A DNA stretch of 54,248 bases from the NCBI GenBank assembly GCA_012840085.1, contig DUMB01000077.1, positions 1-54,248 of the forward strand, written 5' to 3'. Source of the stretch: Clostridiaceae bacterium. GTDB taxonomy: Bacteria > Bacillota > Clostridia > Acetivibrionales > DUMB01. The position numbers and the translations under genes were made by a program. How positions within the stretch are numbered: the first letter of the stretch is position 1; each line of letters starts with the position of its first letter. The notes beneath the pieces were generated by a model. The model had not been told where the DNA came from. It searched no databases and saw only the letters and a program-made list of their open reading frames with translations. Below are positions 15,258 through 23,267 of this stretch, one piece after another.

Positions 15258-15488
15258 CTATTCAGTACCAGTTTTAGTTAACTCGCCCTCGTCATCCTCA
15301 TCCTGGTAGAAACGTGTCCAATCGAAGCCAAGGACTGAGGCAATTTTTTTTGCTACTTCAACCGAAGGATTCGCATTGCCATTTTCGATTTCGGTTATCA
15401 TCGTTCTTGAAATACCTGCTTCTTTCGCCAGCTGTTCTTGTGTCAAGTTATTTGACTTTTGTCTTAATGCTTTTAACCAGTGTCGCAT
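15258..15488 (-). CDS. Cro-like XRE repressor
   Basis: 76 residues, one HTH_3 domain: LTQEQLAKEAGISRTMITEIENG is a canonical XRE helix-turn-helix. The ATG at 15486-15488 follows AGGAGGTG; three in-frame codons upstream run from a GTG inside that site. It is the first gene of the leftward early operon, directly downstream of the minus-strand promoter and operator array. By position it is the Cro-equivalent, opposing the CI-like gene at 15654. Confidence 0.85.
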   Translation of the reverse strand: MRHWLKALRQKSNNLTQEQLAKEAGISRTMITEIENGNANPSVEVAKKIASVLGFDWTRFYQDEDDEGELTKTGTE

Positions 15489-15505
15489 GTTTTTCACCTC
15501 CGTAA

Positions 15506-15616
15506 GTCAAGTATCTTGACTTAGTTTTATTATATGTCAATTTTATTGACTTTGTCAAGTATATTTTTTAATTTTTGTCAAATATCTTGACTTATGTTGA
15601 TGTCAGAATTTTTGAC
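15506..15616. promoter_or_regulatory. Immunity-region operator array (four 15-bp palindromes)
   Basis: Four palindromes of consensus GTCAA-N5-TTGAC: 15506-15520, 15536-15550, 15577-15591 and 15602-15616 (the last has one mismatch in the left arm). A half-site (GTCAAGT) occurs at 15554. Two flank or sit inside the leftward promoter and one overlaps the rightward promoter spacer, as expected for a CI/Cro switch. They are the only dense inverted repeats in this intergenic region. Confidence 0.85.
15529..15558 (-). promoter_or_regulatory. Leftward early promoter (PR-like)
   Basis: Read on the minus strand: -35 TTGACA (15553-15558) and -10 TATAAT (15529-15534), separated by 18 bp. Both hexamers are perfect consensus. 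One palindromic operator lies in the spacer and another just downstream, so repressor binding would block RNA polymerase. Drives the Cro-like gene and the whole early operon. Confidence 0.85.
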
Positions 15617-15625
15617 ATATATAAT
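15597..15625 (+). promoter_or_regulatory. Rightward repressor promoter (PRM-like)
   Basis: -35 TTGATG (15597-15602), 17-bp spacer, -10 TATAAT (15620-15625). The palindromic operator at 15602-15616 lies within the spacer, so the CI-like gene is probably autoregulated or repressed by Cro. The ATG of the CI-like gene is 28 bases downstream of the -10 box. Confidence 0.75.
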
Positions 15626-15653
15626 AAATATACAAATATCGGTGGTGAGTCTA

Positions 15654-15980
15654 ATGATAGGACAGAGGCTAAAGCTCCTTCGGGAAGAAAAAGGATTAAA
15701 ACAATTAGATATGGCGGAAATGTTAGGAGTAAGTCGTACTACATATACTCAGTATGAGACGGGGAAAAGTGAGCCAGACCTTGCTACAGTCACAAAGCTA
15801 GCTGATTACTTTGAAGTCTCCACTGATTTCCTTTTAGGAAAAACCAACATTCGTACTCCCATCGAAACTATCGCTGCCCACCACGATGGCGAAGAATGGA
15901 CTGAAGAAGAACTGCAGGAAATTGAGCGCTTCAAGGAATTTGTGCGGATGAAGCGACAGCAGAAAGAAAAAAAGGAATAG
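15654..15980 (+). CDS. CI-like XRE repressor
   Basis: 108 residues. N-terminal HTH: IGQRLKLLREEKGLKQLDMAEMLGVSRTTYTQYETG, then KLADYFEVSTDFLLGKT, the usual end of an XRE unit. The rest is a short charged helical tail with no LexA/CI cleavage domain, as in repressors that are inactivated by ImmA-type proteases. The start at 15654 (ATG after GGTGGTGAG) fits the domain; upstream in-frame codons overlap the operators. The neighbouring ImmA-like gene supports this mode of control. Confidence 0.85.
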   Translation: MIGQRLKLLREEKGLKQLDMAEMLGVSRTTYTQYETGKSEPDLATVTKLADYFEVSTDFLLGKTNIRTPIETIAAHHDGEEWTEEELQEIERFKEFVRMKRQQKEKKE

Positions 15981-16034
15981 GACTATAGGTGGTCATAGGA
16001 TAAAAAGCTTAATATACTATTTTGTGAGGTTGCT

Positions 16035-16511
16035 ATGTACAAAAAACTACTTCAAGAGGCCGAGAGAGAAAATATAGAAGTTGTATATCAACCTCTCGGA
16101 GAAAGAATTAAAGGGCTTTACTGCGATGGTGTTATAGCAATAAACAAAAACATTTCTACTACAGCTGAAAAAACATGCGTACTAGCAGAAGAACTTGGTC
16201 ATTATTACACTTCATATGGCAATATTCTCGACACATCTAACACAAATAACAGAAAACAAGAGGTAAAAGCCCGGCGCTGGGCGGTAAAGAGTCTTGTTCC
16301 ACTCAAAAGTATCATCCAGGCATATGAGGCAGGATGCAGGAATATGTTTGAAGTTGCCGAATATATAGGCGTGACTGAAGAATTCCTGATCAGGACCTTT
16401 GAGACCTACAATGCAATGTATGGTAAATACAAAAAGTATGGCAAATACATTATTTATTTTGACCCGCCTGGAGTATACAAAAATATTGATAATTTTAAAG
16501 TACATTTCTAA
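16035..16511 (+). CDS. ImmA/IrrE-like protein
   Basis: 158 residues of the ImmA/IrrE (DUF955) family, whose members cut XRE repressors to induce phages and ICEs. The helical zinc-site motif reads AEELGHYY at 51-58; the first histidine of HExxH is glutamate (E52), while E53 and H56 remain. The later KARRWAVKSLVP and EYIGVTEEFLIRTF segments fit the family. It follows the CI-like gene by 54 bases in the same direction. The missing histidine may be a subfamily variant or may mean weak proteolysis. Confidence 0.8.
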   Translation: MYKKLLQEAERENIEVVYQPLGERIKGLYCDGVIAINKNISTTAEKTCVLAEELGHYYTSYGNILDTSNTNNRKQEVKARRWAVKSLVPLKSIIQAYEAGCRNMFEVAEYIGVTEEFLIRTFETYNAMYGKYKKYGKYIIYFDPPGVYKNIDNFKVHF

Positions 16512-16541
16512 TTATTAAGTAAATATTAAGGAGGAATTGCT

Positions 16542-17219
16542 ATGAAGTTTTATCAAAAAAGTTGGTTTATCTGGTTATCTCTCATCTTTTTTGCACCATT
16601 AGGCATTATCTTATTATGGACCCAGAAAAAATATAAGCCTGTTCCAAGAGTCATACTATCAGTTTTCTTCCTTGTTTTCTTTATTTGCGTTATAGCAATT
16701 GGAGGATCTGATGAGCCTGCGCCAAGCAACGTAGCAAATAACACATCTAGTAATGTTACTACATCGCAAGAAACAAAAACTCCAAATAATGAAACTCAGC
16801 CTAAAAAAGAAGAAGAACAAACGAACGACACGGAAAAAACAGCAGTTGCAGAAGTTACTCAAGAAACCACACAAGCTGAGCAAAAAGAGCCAGAATATGA
16901 AATTGAAGTAACAGCCAAGGAACTTGCCGATGAGTTCAACGACAACGAAATCAGGGCTAATCAAAATTATAAAGGAAAGATTGCAAAAATATCAGGAGAA
17001 ATATCTGATATCGGTGAAGTTTTAGGGCAGACTTATGTTGTCCTTAGCAATGAAGATGAGTCTTTTTCAAATTTTGTTGACGTTCAGTGTTTCTTCAAGG
17101 ATAAAGACGAGATTGACAAAATTGCACAAAAAAATAAGGGGGACAAAGTAGTAATTATCGGGAAAATAGAAGGTAAATCTTTGAATGTGTCCGTTAAAAA
17201 TTGCAGGTTTGTCGATTAA
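16542..17219 (+). CDS. Membrane-anchored OB-fold (tRNA_anti-like) protein
   Basis: 225 residues. Two hydrophobic segments at 8-27 and 36-54 form a helical hairpin anchor. A low-complexity, Thr/Asn/Glu-rich linker (about 58-120) follows. The C-terminal domain (about 124-225) reads VTAKELADEFNDNEIRANQNY, KIAKISGEI and VVIIGKIEGK, the OB-fold pattern of the tRNA_anti-like family. It lies in the lysogeny block between ImmA and the integrase, a place where phages often carry lysogenic-conversion or superinfection-exclusion genes. Its function is unknown. Confidence 0.8.
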   Translation: MKFYQKSWFIWLSLIFFAPLGIILLWTQKKYKPVPRVILSVFFLVFFICVIAIGGSDEPAPSNVANNTSSNVTTSQETKTPNNETQPKKEEEQTNDTEKTAVAEVTQETTQAEQKEPEYEIEVTAKELADEFNDNEIRANQNYKGKIAKISGEISDIGEVLGQTYVVLSNEDESFSNFVDVQCFFKDKDEIDKIAQKNKGDKVVIIGKIEGKSLNVSVKNCRFVD

Positions 17220-17236
17220 TTTAGAAAGGAATAATC

Positions 17237-18733
17237 ATGAAGGCAGCAGCATACGCACGTTACAGTAGCGATAACCAGCGTGAGGAATCCATCGAAGCTC
17301 AACTCAGGGCAATCCGTGAATATTGCGTAAGAAATGGAATACAACTTGTAAAAATGTACACTGATGAGGCACGAAGCGCTACCACTGACGACAGGCCCGG
17401 ATTTCTGCAGATGATAAAGGACAGTGAAATGGGCCTGTTTTCTGCTGTCATCGTTCATAAACTGGACCGGTTCAGCCGGGATAGATACGACAGTGCATTT
17501 TATAAACGGCAGCTAAAAAAGAATGGCGTCAGGCTTATCTCTGTACTTGAAAACTTGGATGACAGTCCGGAAAGCATCATCCTGGAATCCGTACTGGAAG
17601 GTATGGCAGAGTATTACAGTAGGAACCTGGCACGCGAAATAATGAAAGGCATGAAAGAAACTGCTTTGCAGTGCAGGCATACCGGTGGAAAACCTCCGCT
17701 TGGATACGATGTAGCGGAAGATAAAACATATAAGATTAACGAGCATGAGGCCAGGATTGTGAAGTTAATATTTGAGATGTATGCTTCTGGCAAAGGATAT
17801 GGTGATATTATACATAAGTTAAACCAGGAAGGTTACAGGACACAAACCGGCCGGCCATTCGGTAAAAATAGTCTGCATGAAATATTAAGGAATGAAAAGT
17901 ACAGAGGTGTATACATATATAATCGTTCGGTAAGTAAGCAAGCCGGCAAGCGAAATCATCATAAAAGCAAAAGTGAAGATGAGATTATAAAAATCGAAGG
18001 TGGCATACCACGGATAATAGATGATGAAACCTGGGAGGCGGTACAAAAGCGAATGAGCAAAAATAAGAAAAGCCCAGCATCAAACAAGGCAAAAGAAATA
18101 TACTTATTGTCAGGTTTGATATATTGCGGCAAATGTGGGGGTGCCATGGTTGGCAACCGGCGGCGCTCTGGAACCAGCAAAGCCTTGTATGTTGCATACG
18201 AATGCTCAACACGTAAAAGGACCAAAAAGTGTGATATGAAAGATGTTAGTAAGAACATCGTGGAAAATGCCGTGATAGAACACCTTGAGAAAAATGTCTT
18301 TTCTCCAGAAGCAATAAACGAATTGGTTGATAAAATCTCGGAATATGCGAAATCACAGAGCAAAGAAATAAATCGGGATATAAAAGCTTTTACAGATCAG
18401 TTGGCAGGTGTTCAGACGGAGATTAATAATATAGTCGCTGCTATCGCTAAGGGCATGTATCACGAATCCATGAAAGCAAAAATGGATGAGATTGAGGCCA
18501 AGAAAGCCAACCTGACAATAAAACTAGAAGAGGCCAAGCTGCAAGCTCAAACCCACTCACCTACTCCGGGTATGATCCGTAATTATCTACAGAAAGATGC
18601 TGACATAAAAAATAAAAGCCTTGAAGAGCAAAAATGCATCATCCAGGTTTACATTAAAAAAATAATTGTCTATGAAGATAGAATCTCCATAGACACAATT
18701 GTGGATTTGAATGGTGGAGCTAAAGGGATTTGA
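17237..18733 (+). CDS. Large serine recombinase (phage integrase)
   Basis: 498 residues. Resolvase domain with nucleophile S10 in AYARYSSDNQ and the KLDRFSRDRY helix at 75-84. Recombinase domain about 155-270. Zinc ribbon with C297, C300, C323 and C332. A coiled-coil motif follows about 365-445, as in phiC31/TP901-type integrases. ATG follows AAAGGA. The last 22 bases, including the TGA at 18731-18733, lie inside the 3' end of the tRNA-Ala gene on the other strand, so the C-terminus depends on which att hybrid is present. No directionality factor was recognised. Confidence 0.96.
   Translation: MKAAAYARYSSDNQREESIEAQLRAIREYCVRNGIQLVKMYTDEARSATTDDRPGFLQMIKDSEMGLFSAVIVHKLDRFSRDRYDSAFYKRQLKKNGVRLISVLENLDDSPESIILESVLEGMAEYYSRNLAREIMKGMKETALQCRHTGGKPPLGYDVAEDKTYKINEHEARIVKLIFEMYASGKGYGDIIHKLNQEGYRTQTGRPFGKNSLHEILRNEKYRGVYIYNRSVSKQAGKRNHHKSKSEDEIIKIEGGIPRIIDDETWEAVQKRMSKNKKSPASNKAKEIYLLSGLIYCGKCGGAMVGNRRRSGTSKALYVAYECSTRKRTKKCDMKDVSKNIVENAVIEHLEKNVFSPEAINELVDKISEYAKSQSKEINRDIKAFTDQLAGVQTEINNIVAAIAKGMYHESMKAKMDEIEAKKANLTIKLEEAKLQAQTHSPTPGMIRNYLQKDADIKNKSLEEQKCIIQVYIKKIIVYEDRISIDTIVDLNGGAKGI
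18712..18733. other. Prophage attachment-site region (tRNA-Ala 3' end)
   Basis: The CCA end, acceptor strand and part of the T arm of tRNA-Ala coincide with the last codons of the integrase gene. The 5' part of the tRNA lies on the chromosomal side. This is the expected arrangement when phage sequence restores the tRNA 3' end on integration. The exact crossover dinucleotide cannot be fixed without the left prophage end, so the limits given are those of the overlap. Confidence 0.65.
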
Positions 18734-18786
18734 ACCCTCGACTTCCACACTGCCAGTGTGGCACTCTCCCGCTGAGTTATAGCCCC
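18712..18786 (-). tRNA. tRNA-Ala (anticodon GGC)
   Basis: On the minus strand a full cloverleaf folds from 18786 to 18715. There is a seven-pair acceptor with the G3-U70 identity pair, a D arm of four pairs (ACTC/GAGT), and an anticodon stem CCACA/TGTGG with loop CTGGCAG. The variable loop is five bases, and the T arm GAGGG/CCCTT has TTCAAAT. CCA is encoded (18712-18714). The gene serves as the prophage integration site. Confidence 0.97.
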
Positions 18787-18855
18787 ATGATGTTTAGCGT
18801 ACATGTTTATTTTAATATAAGCTTGAGTTCTCCGTCAAGAGCATTTTGCTGTCAT

Positions 18856-19146
18856 TTATTCCATGTGTATAATCTCTGTTGTATAATCAACCATTACGGC
18901 TCTGCCGTCATTTTCAACAAAGTTGACAATACTGCTCATCATGCTGTCCGCATGCCCTGGATTGTTTGAGACACAAGCTATACCTATCACTGCGTTCTTC
19001 CATTTGTCATTAAGATCTATCTCTGCTGCTGATGCATTAAATCTCGATTTGATCCTTTCCACTATGCTTTTTACAATCTGTCTTTTATCTTTCAGGGAAA
19101 AAGCATTATCAATTGATAAAAAAATTCTGCAAGCGCCGATTACCAT
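18856..19146 (-). CDS. DUF503 (YlxP-like) protein
   Basis: 96 residues covering the whole DUF503 family. The pattern is IGACRIFLSIDNAFSLKDKRQIVKSIVERIKSRF near the start, then FNASAAEIDLNDKWKNAVIGIACVSN and a final strand ending in IIHME. The family is a small ferredoxin-like fold often found in the nusA-infB-rbfA region, but here it stands alone next to tRNA-Ala. GAGGTGA precedes the ATG. The role is unknown; a link to ribosome maturation has been suggested for the family. Confidence 0.9.
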   Translation of the reverse strand: MVIGACRIFLSIDNAFSLKDKRQIVKSIVERIKSRFNASAAEIDLNDKWKNAVIGIACVSNNPGHADSMMSSIVNFVENDGRAVMVDYTTEIIHME

Positions 19147-19178
19147 AGCTTCACCTCATTATTTGCATATACTAATCC

Positions 19179-19285
19179 AACTTGTTATGCAAGGCAATGA
19201 GATAGAGTTATGAATAGCTTTAGAGCTGTTTTTACTGGTTCTAAAGCTCGGAACTCCTGATGCCGAAATGCCAACACAACAAGTT
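19179..19285. repeat. Dispersed repeat family A, copy 1 (full length, 107 bp)
   Basis: Ends are AACTTGTTATGC (left) and ACACAACAAGTT (right), inverted repeats of each other with two differences. Read in reverse, the interior matches the copy at 47294-47400 (GAGTTCCGAGCTTTA-like core, ATTGCCTTGC near the end). It fills the space between DUF503 and the GNAT gene; its right end overlaps the GNAT stop codon by two bases. Confidence 0.75.
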
Positions 19286-19727
19286 AAGTTATACTTTTTG
19301 TCATTAACACATGCGGAATGCCTGCTTCCATAAATTCGTCTGAATTTTGCGTATATCCTAATTTAGTGTAAAACTTCTTAATATCCTGCATAGCATGCAA
19401 TTTTAATTTCCTGATACCCTTCTCCCTTGCTGCAGTTTCCAAAGCATGAACAACAACTTTACCAAGTCCCAGCTTACGGAATTCAGGTTTGACACAAATT
19501 CTTTCAAGTTTTGCAGTATCATCAATAATTCGCAATCGTCCTGCTGCAGCAGGTTGTTTATTATAATATACAATTATATGATCTGAGCATTTTTCAAATT
19601 CATCTATCTCATCTTCCACTGGTACCCCTTTTTCTTCTACAAATACAAGTTTTCTTATATCAAAGACATGATCCAAATCCTCTTTTTCAACAGCTATTTT
19701 AACCTCAATTACATGTTTGTCGTCCAT
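19284..19727 (-). CDS. GNAT-family N-acetyltransferase
   Basis: 147 residues of the GNAT fold. The acetyl-CoA loop motif reads ICVKPEFRKLGLGKVVVHALE near residues 75-95. EKGIRKLKLHAMQDIKKFYTKLGY follows as the C-terminal strand-helix. The N-terminus (VFDIRKLVFVEEKGVPVEDEID) is typical of ElaA/YitI-like members. The substrate is unknown. ATG at 19725-19727 follows AGGAGTG; a TTG one codon earlier is also open. The stop overlaps the family A repeat. Confidence 0.9.
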   Translation of the reverse strand: MDDKHVIEVKIAVEKEDLDHVFDIRKLVFVEEKGVPVEDEIDEFEKCSDHIIVYYNKQPAAAGRLRIIDDTAKLERICVKPEFRKLGLGKVVVHALETAAREKGIRKLKLHAMQDIKKFYTKLGYTQNSDEFMEAGIPHVLMTKSIT

Positions 19728-19730
19728 CAA

Positions 19731-19992
19731 TTTACACTCCTAAATCTATACTATGTTTATGGCGTAATTTAAATTTTAATTCTAATATAATACATGTTTC
19801 ATTAATTATCAATAAAGTGTTATACTGAAGAATATTAAAAGCTGTGATAATTTCCTGAAAAGAGAACATTAGAATATGATATATAAAGAATATATAAATA
19901 GAATATTAAAAGCAATATAAGTAGGACAATTGCAGTTAATTGATTATAATTATTATTAAATTATAATTATTATTGAACATGATTATGAATAT
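19731..19992. other. AT-rich intergenic region
   Basis: No coding or RNA-gene signal. Very A+T-rich with scattered TATAAT-like hexamers and an imperfect dyad of ATTATAATTATTATT at 19940-19975. Promoters for the leftward GNAT gene and the rightward rqcH gene must lie here, but no pair is convincing enough to place. Confidence 0.5.
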
Positions 19993-20094
19993 AACTTGTT
20001 GTGCCAGACAATGAGATATCATTGTGGGGAACTATTGGACAATTTACCAGTCCCAAACTCAAAACTTCTACTGTCGAAATACCGGCACAACAAT
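19993..20094. repeat. Dispersed repeat family A, copy 2
   Basis: AACTTGTTGTGCC at the left end and GGCACAACAAT at the right are inverted repeats. Interior in reverse: CGGTATTTCGACAGTAGAAG, which matches copy 4 near 24880. It lies directly upstream of rqcH and supplies an open frame joined to it, but the true rqcH ATG and ribosome site are downstream of the repeat. Confidence 0.75.
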
Positions 20095-20141
20095 CTGATT
20101 ATGTACTCTTAGTGCTTAAGACAATTGGAAGGAGAAGTTTT

Positions 20142-21914
20142 ATGGCGTTTGACGGAATAGTAGTAAAATCTGTAGTTGAGGAATTAAGAGAAAGACTTAA
20201 GGGTGGCAGGATAGACAAGATTTTTCAACCCGAAAAGGATGAAATAATCCTTCAGGTAAGGTCTATAGGCCAGAACTTTAAACTTATATTAAGTGCAAAC
20301 GCAAGTTATCCCAGAATTCATCTGACTGATTTAACAAAGGACAATCCTCTGAATCCTCCTGTGTTCTGCATGGTTCTGAGAAAACATCTGTCAGGAGGTA
20401 AAATACTTGATATAGGCTTTCATGATTTTGAGAGAATAGTAGATCTTGAAGTTGAATCAATTAATGAACTCGGTGATGTTTCCACTAAAAAGCTCATTAT
20501 TGAGATAATGGGTCGTCATAGTAATATAATACTTGTCAATAACGAGAACAGGATAATAGATGCCATAAAGCATGTGGATAATGAAATAAGCAGTGTCAGG
20601 GAGGTTATGCCTGCAAGGCCATATATGCTGCCCCCTTCCCAGGATAAGATTAGCCCTGCTGATATAAATATTCAATCTTTATTGGAAAATGCGGCTAAAA
20701 CAGGCAATATATCAATTGAAAAATTCCTGCTGAATAACATAAAGGGCTTTAGTCCATTGTTGTGCAGGGAAATATGCTATCTTGCGAATATTGACGGAAA
20801 AAAGCCTCTTGAATTCCTGTCGGACCAGTCAGTCAACAGGCTTGAAAATGTATTGCAAGACATTGTAAACCGCATTAATGCATCTGATTTTGAACCATGT
20901 ATTGCATTTGAAGATGAAAATTATGAAAACCCTGTTGATTTCCACTGTTTTCGTCTCCGTCAGTACAAATATGTGAAGACATTACCATCAATAAGTACCG
21001 TACTCAATGAATTTTATGCCATAAAGGATGCCTATGAGAGGCTGAAGCAAAAAAAGGCGGATCTGGTAAAAGTCATACACACAAATATAGACCGCTGCCA
21101 AAAAAAGATTTCACTGCAACAGGAAAAACTCAGGGAAGTTGCTGACAGGGAAAAGCTGAAACTATATGGCGAACTCATTACTGCAAACATTTACAGCATA
21201 CCCAAAAATGCAAAAAGCGTTTCTCTCCTTAACTATTACAGTGAAGAAGGTGAATATATAGATATTCCTCTTGACGATAATCTTTCCCCGCAGGAAAACG
21301 CTCAAAGATACTACAAACAGTATTCCAAAGCTAAAAATGCTTATGCATCTACCAGCATACAATTGGAAGAAAGCCTAAAAGAACTGGAATATCTGGAAAG
21401 TGTTTCACAGCTTCTGGATGACTGCACCACTGTCCAGGAAATAAATGAAATAAGGCAGGAACTTGCAGAGCAGGGTTATATATCACTCAAAAAAGGCCCC
21501 GCATCCAAGAAACAGGACAATCCTTCAAAACCGCTGTGCTGCAAATCTTCCGACGGTTATTATATTTATATTGGAAAAAACAATAAACAAAATGACATGC
21601 TGACTTTAAAAACTGCCCAGGCTAATGATATATGGCTGCATACAAAAAATATACCAGGCTCGCACGTGATTATAAGGAAACATACCCGTGAAGATGTACC
21701 TTCGACTACCTTGCTTGAAGCCGCGATGCTGGCGGCATACCACAGCAAGGCAAAAATGTCCTCAAATGTACCGGTCGACTATACCACTGTAAGAAACGTT
21801 AAGAAACCAAACGGTGCAAAGCCTGGCATGGTGATATATGAAAATTATAAGACTATTATAGTTACGCCTGAAAAGGATACAATCAACAAATTGCTGAACA
21901 AACAGTTAATTTAA
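20142..21914 (+). CDS. rqcH: RqcH, NFACT-family ribosome quality-control factor
   Basis: 590 residues spanning the whole NFACT family (FbpA/Rqc2-like). NFACT-N starts AFDGIVVKSVVEELRERLKGGRIDKI. A helix-hairpin-helix and long coiled-coil arm (about 330-420) follow. NFACT-R at the C-terminus has DIWLHTKNIPGSHVII and AAMLAAYHSKAK, with VRNVKKPNGAKPGMVIYENYKT. RqcH recruits tRNA-Ala to stalled 50S subunits and adds alanine tails. The start at 20142 follows AAGGAG; the longer frame from 20001 is repeat DNA. Stand-alone gene on the plus strand. Confidence 0.93.
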   Translation: MAFDGIVVKSVVEELRERLKGGRIDKIFQPEKDEIILQVRSIGQNFKLILSANASYPRIHLTDLTKDNPLNPPVFCMVLRKHLSGGKILDIGFHDFERIVDLEVESINELGDVSTKKLIIEIMGRHSNIILVNNENRIIDAIKHVDNEISSVREVMPARPYMLPPSQDKISPADINIQSLLENAAKTGNISIEKFLLNNIKGFSPLLCREICYLANIDGKKPLEFLSDQSVNRLENVLQDIVNRINASDFEPCIAFEDENYENPVDFHCFRLRQYKYVKTLPSISTVLNEFYAIKDAYERLKQKKADLVKVIHTNIDRCQKKISLQQEKLREVADREKLKLYGELITANIYSIPKNAKSVSLLNYYSEEGEYIDIPLDDNLSPQENAQRYYKQYSKAKNAYASTSIQLEESLKELEYLESVSQLLDDCTTVQEINEIRQELAEQGYISLKKGPASKKQDNPSKPLCCKSSDGYYIYIGKNNKQNDMLTLKTAQANDIWLHTKNIPGSHVIIRKHTREDVPSTTLLEAAMLAAYHSKAKMSSNVPVDYTTVRNVKKPNGAKPGMVIYENYKTIIVTPEKDTINKLLNKQLI

Positions 21915-21921
21915 TCTGTCC

Positions 21922-21942
21922 CATTGCCTGACACGACAAGTT
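21922..21942. repeat. Dispersed repeat family A, copy 3 (one end only)
   Basis: CATTGCCTGACACGACAAGTT closely matches the right end of copy 6 (CATTGCCTGGCGCAACAAGTT). No left end was found nearby, so this is a fragment just after the rqcH stop. Confidence 0.6.
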
Positions 21943-22050
21943 CAGTTGAAAAACAATACAATAATCACGGAACTGTGTTTCAGCCGCCCGTTGATATTTG
22001 AATACAGATAATGTAATATAAAAGGAAAGTTATAGAAAGAGGTGTACTGT

Positions 22051-23232
22051 ATGTTTTCACAGAAAGTTATTGATAGTTTGAGTAAATCTTCATGGATTAG
22101 AGCAATGTTTGAAGAAGGCGAAAATTTAAGAAAGATATATGGACCCGATAAAGTATATGATTTCAGTATTGGTAACCCTGAGATGGAACCACCTCTGGCT
22201 GTCAGAGAATCTATTAAAAAAATATCACTTTCTGATGAGCCCGGCCAGCACCGTTACATGAGCAATGCCGGTTATCAGGATGTAAGAGAAAAAGTTGCAC
22301 AATACATTAACAGGGAAAACGGTGTCTCACTGACAGCACAACATATTGTTATGACCTGCGGGGCGGCCGGTGGCTTGAATGTGGTTTTAAAGGCTCTTTT
22401 AAATCCTGGAGAAGAAGTTATTGTGCTGTCTCCCTACTTCGTAGAGTATCTATATTATATTGACAATCACGGTGGAGTACCGGTAGTTGTGCCGACAGAT
22501 TCCGAGACGTTCCAGCCTGACATCGAAGCTATTGAAAGGAACATCACCAATCGTACAAAAGCTATAATAATAAATACCCCCAATAATCCTACAGGAGTTG
22601 TGTACAATGAGACCATACTGAAAAATATTTCTGAACTTTTGGAATCAAAAGAAAAAGAATTTGGTACAAGTATTTATGTCATCTCTGATGAACCTTACGC
22701 TAAAATTATATATGATGGAGTAAAAGTTCCCTCTATCCTTAAAATATTTAAAAATTCGATAGTCGTTAACTCCTTTAGCAAGTCACATGCTCTGCCGGGA
22801 GAGAGAATAGGTTACATAGCAGTCAGCAGCACTATGGATAACTGTGGCACGCTGGTAAATGCTTTGGTGTTCTGCAACAGAACTCTCGGATTTGTGAATG
22901 CTCCGGCTTTGTTCCAGAAAGTTATTGCAGAAACTCTGAATGCAGCCGTAGATATCGATGCATACAAAAAACGCCGCGACCTGCTCTATAACCACCTGAT
23001 AAGCCTGGGATTCTCCTGTATAAAACCGGAAGGAGGATTCTATCTTTTCCCGAAAGCTTTTGTGGATGATGATGTTGAGTTTAAGAACCATGCGTTAAAA
23101 CACAACATTCTAATCGTACCGGGTCAGGGATTCGGTTGGAAAGGCCATTTCCGTCTTTCCTATTGCATTGATATAAAAGTAATTGAAAATTCGTTGCCGG
23201 CATGGGAAGCATTAGTAAGAGAATTTAAATAG
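22051..23232 (+). CDS. PLP-dependent aminotransferase (class I/II, aspartate-aminotransferase-like)
   Basis: 393 residues. The PLP lysine is K244 in NSFSKSHALPGER. NTPNNPTG lies at 175-182 and SDEPY at 212-216. The N-terminal FSIGNPEMEPPLAVRE and C-terminal GQGFGWKGHFRLSY are typical of the AspB/AT-I group. The amino-acid substrate cannot be told from motifs alone. The ATG at 22051 follows AGAGGTG; an ATG three codons earlier is too close. Stands alone between rqcH and a bidirectional terminator. Confidence 0.92.
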   Translation: MFSQKVIDSLSKSSWIRAMFEEGENLRKIYGPDKVYDFSIGNPEMEPPLAVRESIKKISLSDEPGQHRYMSNAGYQDVREKVAQYINRENGVSLTAQHIVMTCGAAGGLNVVLKALLNPGEEVIVLSPYFVEYLYYIDNHGGVPVVVPTDSETFQPDIEAIERNITNRTKAIIINTPNNPTGVVYNETILKNISELLESKEKEFGTSIYVISDEPYAKIIYDGVKVPSILKIFKNSIVVNSFSKSHALPGERIGYIAVSSTMDNCGTLVNALVFCNRTLGFVNAPALFQKVIAETLNAAVDIDAYKKRRDLLYNHLISLGFSCIKPEGGFYLFPKAFVDDDVEFKNHALKHNILIVPGQGFGWKGHFRLSYCIDIKVIENSLPAWEALVREFK

Positions 23233-23267
23233 TACTAATAGCAAATAGCTATTAGATATTTGATATT

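Larger units (their letters stand above)
1..18733. mobile_element. Prophage, right-hand part (left end outside window)
   Basis: Phage-type early genes are packed head to tail on the minus strand from 15488 to the left edge: RecT, a DnaD-like initiator, an SbcC-like ATPase, HNH, VRR-NUC and many tiny ORFs. Immunity genes and a large serine recombinase follow on the plus strand up to 18733. The recombinase ends inside the 3' end of tRNA-Ala, which fixes the right boundary. No terminase, portal, tail or lysis gene is visible, so those must lie left of position 1. Completeness and activity cannot be judged from this window. Many junctions between these genes are ATGA-type overlaps, whereas core genes are more widely spaced. 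Confidence 0.93.

Noticed and set aside
20001..20141. N-terminal extension of RqcH by 47 residues
   Set aside because: The DNA is mostly family A repeat, the family begins at the ATG at 20142, and AAGGAG lies just before that ATG.
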